Origin: an uncultured Chloroflexota bacterium
GTDB taxonomy: Bacteria; Chloroflexota; Dehalococcoidia; Dehalococcoidales; RBG-16-60-22
Reading direction: 5' to 3'
Assembly (NCBI GenBank): GCA_903915565.1
Contig: CAIWTG010000186.1
Span: forward strand, 1 to 7,563
Length of the DNA: 7,563 bases
Of this stretch, positions 6,750-7,563 are shown piece by piece. Numbering within the stretch: position 1 is the stretch's first letter; every line of letters begins with the position of its first letter. Both the position numbers and the translations under genes were made by a program. The notes under the pieces are model-generated. The model ran no database searches. It was given only the letters and a program-made list of their open reading frames with translations, and was not told the origin of the DNA.

Positions 6750-6778
6750 AGTAATGATATCATATAAAACTTGTTCAA
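6750..6778 (-). promoter_or_regulatory. Possible promoter region upstream of the S41 peptidase gene
   Basis: The spacer before the peptidase gene is strongly AT-rich in its middle. TTGAAC (minus strand, 6778-6773) matches four of six -35 bases; 17 bases on lies ATTACT, a poor -10. The perfect 10-bp palindrome ATGATATCAT (6754-6763) sits between them and could be an operator or chance in AT-rich DNA. The call is weak. Confidence 0.2.
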
Positions 6779-6862
6779 GGAGAAAAAGATTGCTCGGAAA
6801 TCTATGGAGCGAATGACTGGCAAAATGAGTGGACTTTGTTTTAGTGCGGTTTCTTGGCGGGG

Positions 6863-7336
6863 CTATTTCTTGCTTTTGTGGGCGGTTTCCTTGGCTCTCT
6901 TCAACAGCCATGAGCTGGACTGCACTTTTTCCCCGCCGACGTTATAAATTACCTCAATCCCCAACTCTTCACAAACCTTTAGTTCTATTTCCGGCATGGC
7001 TCCGGCCACGCGGTCACCGCCTTTAGCCAGGATGTCGGGTTTCACCAGCCTTAAGGCGTCCTCGCAGGTCACGTCATTGCCGGGGTCGATGATGACTTTA
7101 TCGACGTACTTTATGCTTTCCAGTATTTCTTTGCGCTCTTCCTGGGTGGGATAGAAGCTGACGCCTTTTTTCATTTTTACCTGCTCGTCGCTGTTTAACA
7201 GGATGACGAGTTCATCGCCGAGGGCTTTGGCTTCTTTGAAAAGCCTGATGTGCCCCTGGTGCACGGGGTCGAAACAACCCCCCGTCACCACCACAACCTT
7301 TTTTAATCTTAAGAAGCGTAATATTCTATTCCACAT
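6863..7336 (-). CDS. Nucleotidyltransferase of the RfaE2/TagD cytidylyl-adenylyltransferase type
   Basis: A 157-aa stand-alone nucleotidyltransferase that would transfer AMP or CMP from an NTP to a phosphorylated small molecule. Strand one runs into VTGGCFDPVHQGHIRLF (17-33), containing the HxGH nucleotide-binding motif (His26-His29). LVILLNSDE (43-51) is the second strand. ILAKGGDRV (102-110) matches the KGGD motif of the RfaE C-terminal domain, and NVGGEKVQSSSWLL (132-145) is the closing segment, in place of the STT seen in many RfaE2 proteins. There is no RfaE kinase domain and no heptose gene nearby, so the substrate (heptose 1-phosphate, glycerol 3-phosphate or another) is open. No Shine-Dalgarno is visible before the ATG at 7336. 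Starting at the later GTG codons would remove the first strand, so I keep this start. Promoter evidence points to a very short leader. Confidence 0.88.
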   Translation of the reverse strand: MWNRILRFLRLKKVVVVTGGCFDPVHQGHIRLFKEAKALGDELVILLNSDEQVKMKKGVSFYPTQEERKEILESIKYVDKVIIDPGNDVTCEDALRLVKPDILAKGGDRVAGAMPEIELKVCEELGIEVIYNVGGEKVQSSSWLLKRAKETAHKSKK

Positions 7337-7354
7337 ATCGTAATCTTAAACTAC

Positions 7355-7383
7355 ATTATACTATATTTAGCAGCAGTATTTAA
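7355..7383 (-). promoter_or_regulatory. Promoter of the nucleotidyltransferase gene
   Basis: On the minus strand a perfect TATAAT (7360-7355) is preceded, at 17 bases, by TTAAAT (7383-7378), a weak -35 with three of six matches. The -10 ends 18 bases before the ATG, so transcription would start about 11 bases ahead of the coding region. It lies just after the RNase P RNA gene and would give the nucleotidyltransferase its own transcript. Confidence 0.5.
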
Positions 7384-7387
7384 TGCT

Positions 7388-7410
7388 AAAAATGAGCCAA
7401 GTAAACCTGT
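7388..7410 (-). terminator. Likely rnpB terminator (end helix strand plus T-run)
   Basis: After the conserved 3' end of the RNase P RNA, the minus strand reads ACAGGTTTACTTGGCTC and then ATTTTT (7393-7388). In many bacteria the closing P1 helix followed directly by a U-run terminates rnpB. The 5' partner strand of P1 is outside the window, so pairing cannot be confirmed. Confidence 0.45.
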
Positions 7411-7563
7411 AAGCCGAGTTCTGTATCCTTCCCCATCGGGGAAGGACGGTGACCATCCATCTAGCCCTTCCGTTACCGGAAGGGTCATGCGGCCAACCCG
7501 GGAACAGGCCGGGCGCCTTAAGTTCCCCTATTTGGCCTTGCTCCGGACGGGGTTTTCACAGCC
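7394..7563 (-). ncRNA. rnpB: RNase P RNA, class A, 3' portion (5' part outside window)
   Basis: Catalytic RNA of RNase P, which matures tRNA 5' ends. The minus strand matches the 3' half of the class A RNA in order: GGAGCAAGGCCAAATAGG (7543-7526), helix P15 (GGGAAC 7527-7522 with GTTCCC 7505-7500), its loop, the CCCGGGTTGGCCGC segment, hairpin P18 with eight pairs and a GUAA tetraloop (7484-7465), CTAGATGGATGG (7463-7452; usual form CUAGAUGAAUGA), hairpin P19 with eight pairs (7445-7427), and the terminal ACAGAACTCGGCTTAC (7425-7410). The GNRA loop on P18 is the one known to dock into P8. Two departures stand out: GGC instead of GGU in loop L15, and a single C-to-T difference in the terminal ACAGAACCCGGCTT box. 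The 5' boundary and pseudoknot partners are not in the window. Confidence 0.95.

Noticed and set aside
6723..6911. 62-codon minus-strand frame spanning the spacer before the S41 gene
   Set aside because: It begins inside the nucleotidyltransferase gene in another frame, has no ribosome site or domain, and runs through the AT-rich promoter-like region.
1..7563. Mobile element, CRISPR, phage or defence system
   Set aside because: No transposase, integrase, spaced direct repeats, toxin-antitoxin pair or tRNA-linked integration site is visible; the macro protein alone, without an ADP-ribosyltransferase partner, does not make a defence cassette.

Overview
The window looks like an ordinary chromosomal housekeeping segment of a free-living bacterium. 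I infer a member of the Chloroflexota, most likely Dehalococcoidia-like. The basis is the gene set (polA-mutM run, a winged-helix plus ferredoxin protein of the type common in anaerobes, a Thermotoga-like DAHP synthase, tandem DUF4389) and a degenerate dispersed repeat of a kind I recall from that phylum. This assignment rests on pattern memory, not on a search. Base composition is mixed, with GC-rich genes and AT-rich promoters, and nothing points to a recently acquired island.

Layout. On the + strand, the 3' part of polA (1-1062, 5' end outside the window) overlaps mutM (1062-1877) in TAATG, and mutM is followed after 1 bp by an 18-cysteine iron-sulfur protein (1879-3039). These three appear to be one transcription unit combining repair synthesis, oxidised-base excision and an unassigned redox or regulatory protein. 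The unit ends in a 98-bp convergent gap whose hairpin and T-run terminate the opposite strand (3071-3108).

Everything from 3138 to the right edge is on the - strand. In transcription order it holds: the 3' part of the RNase P RNA gene (7563-7394); a stand-alone nucleotidyltransferase of the RfaE2/TagD type (7336-6863) with its own consensus -10 box; a PDZ-containing S41 C-terminal processing peptidase (6704-5565) tightly coupled to a macro-domain protein (5551-4985); a 211-bp spacer with a degenerate interspersed repeat and a probable promoter; a type I-beta DAHP synthase (4773-3772), first step of the shikimate pathway; and a two-repeat DUF4389 membrane protein (3752-3138).

I found no CRISPR array, tRNA, transposase, phage gene or defence cassette. 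The most useful second looks are residue-level: Asp in place of Glu at the PolA steric gate, Asn in place of Gln in the S41 catalytic triad, GGC in place of GGU in the tRNA-CCA-binding loop of RNase P RNA, and the unassigned winged-helix/ferredoxin protein translated with mutM.
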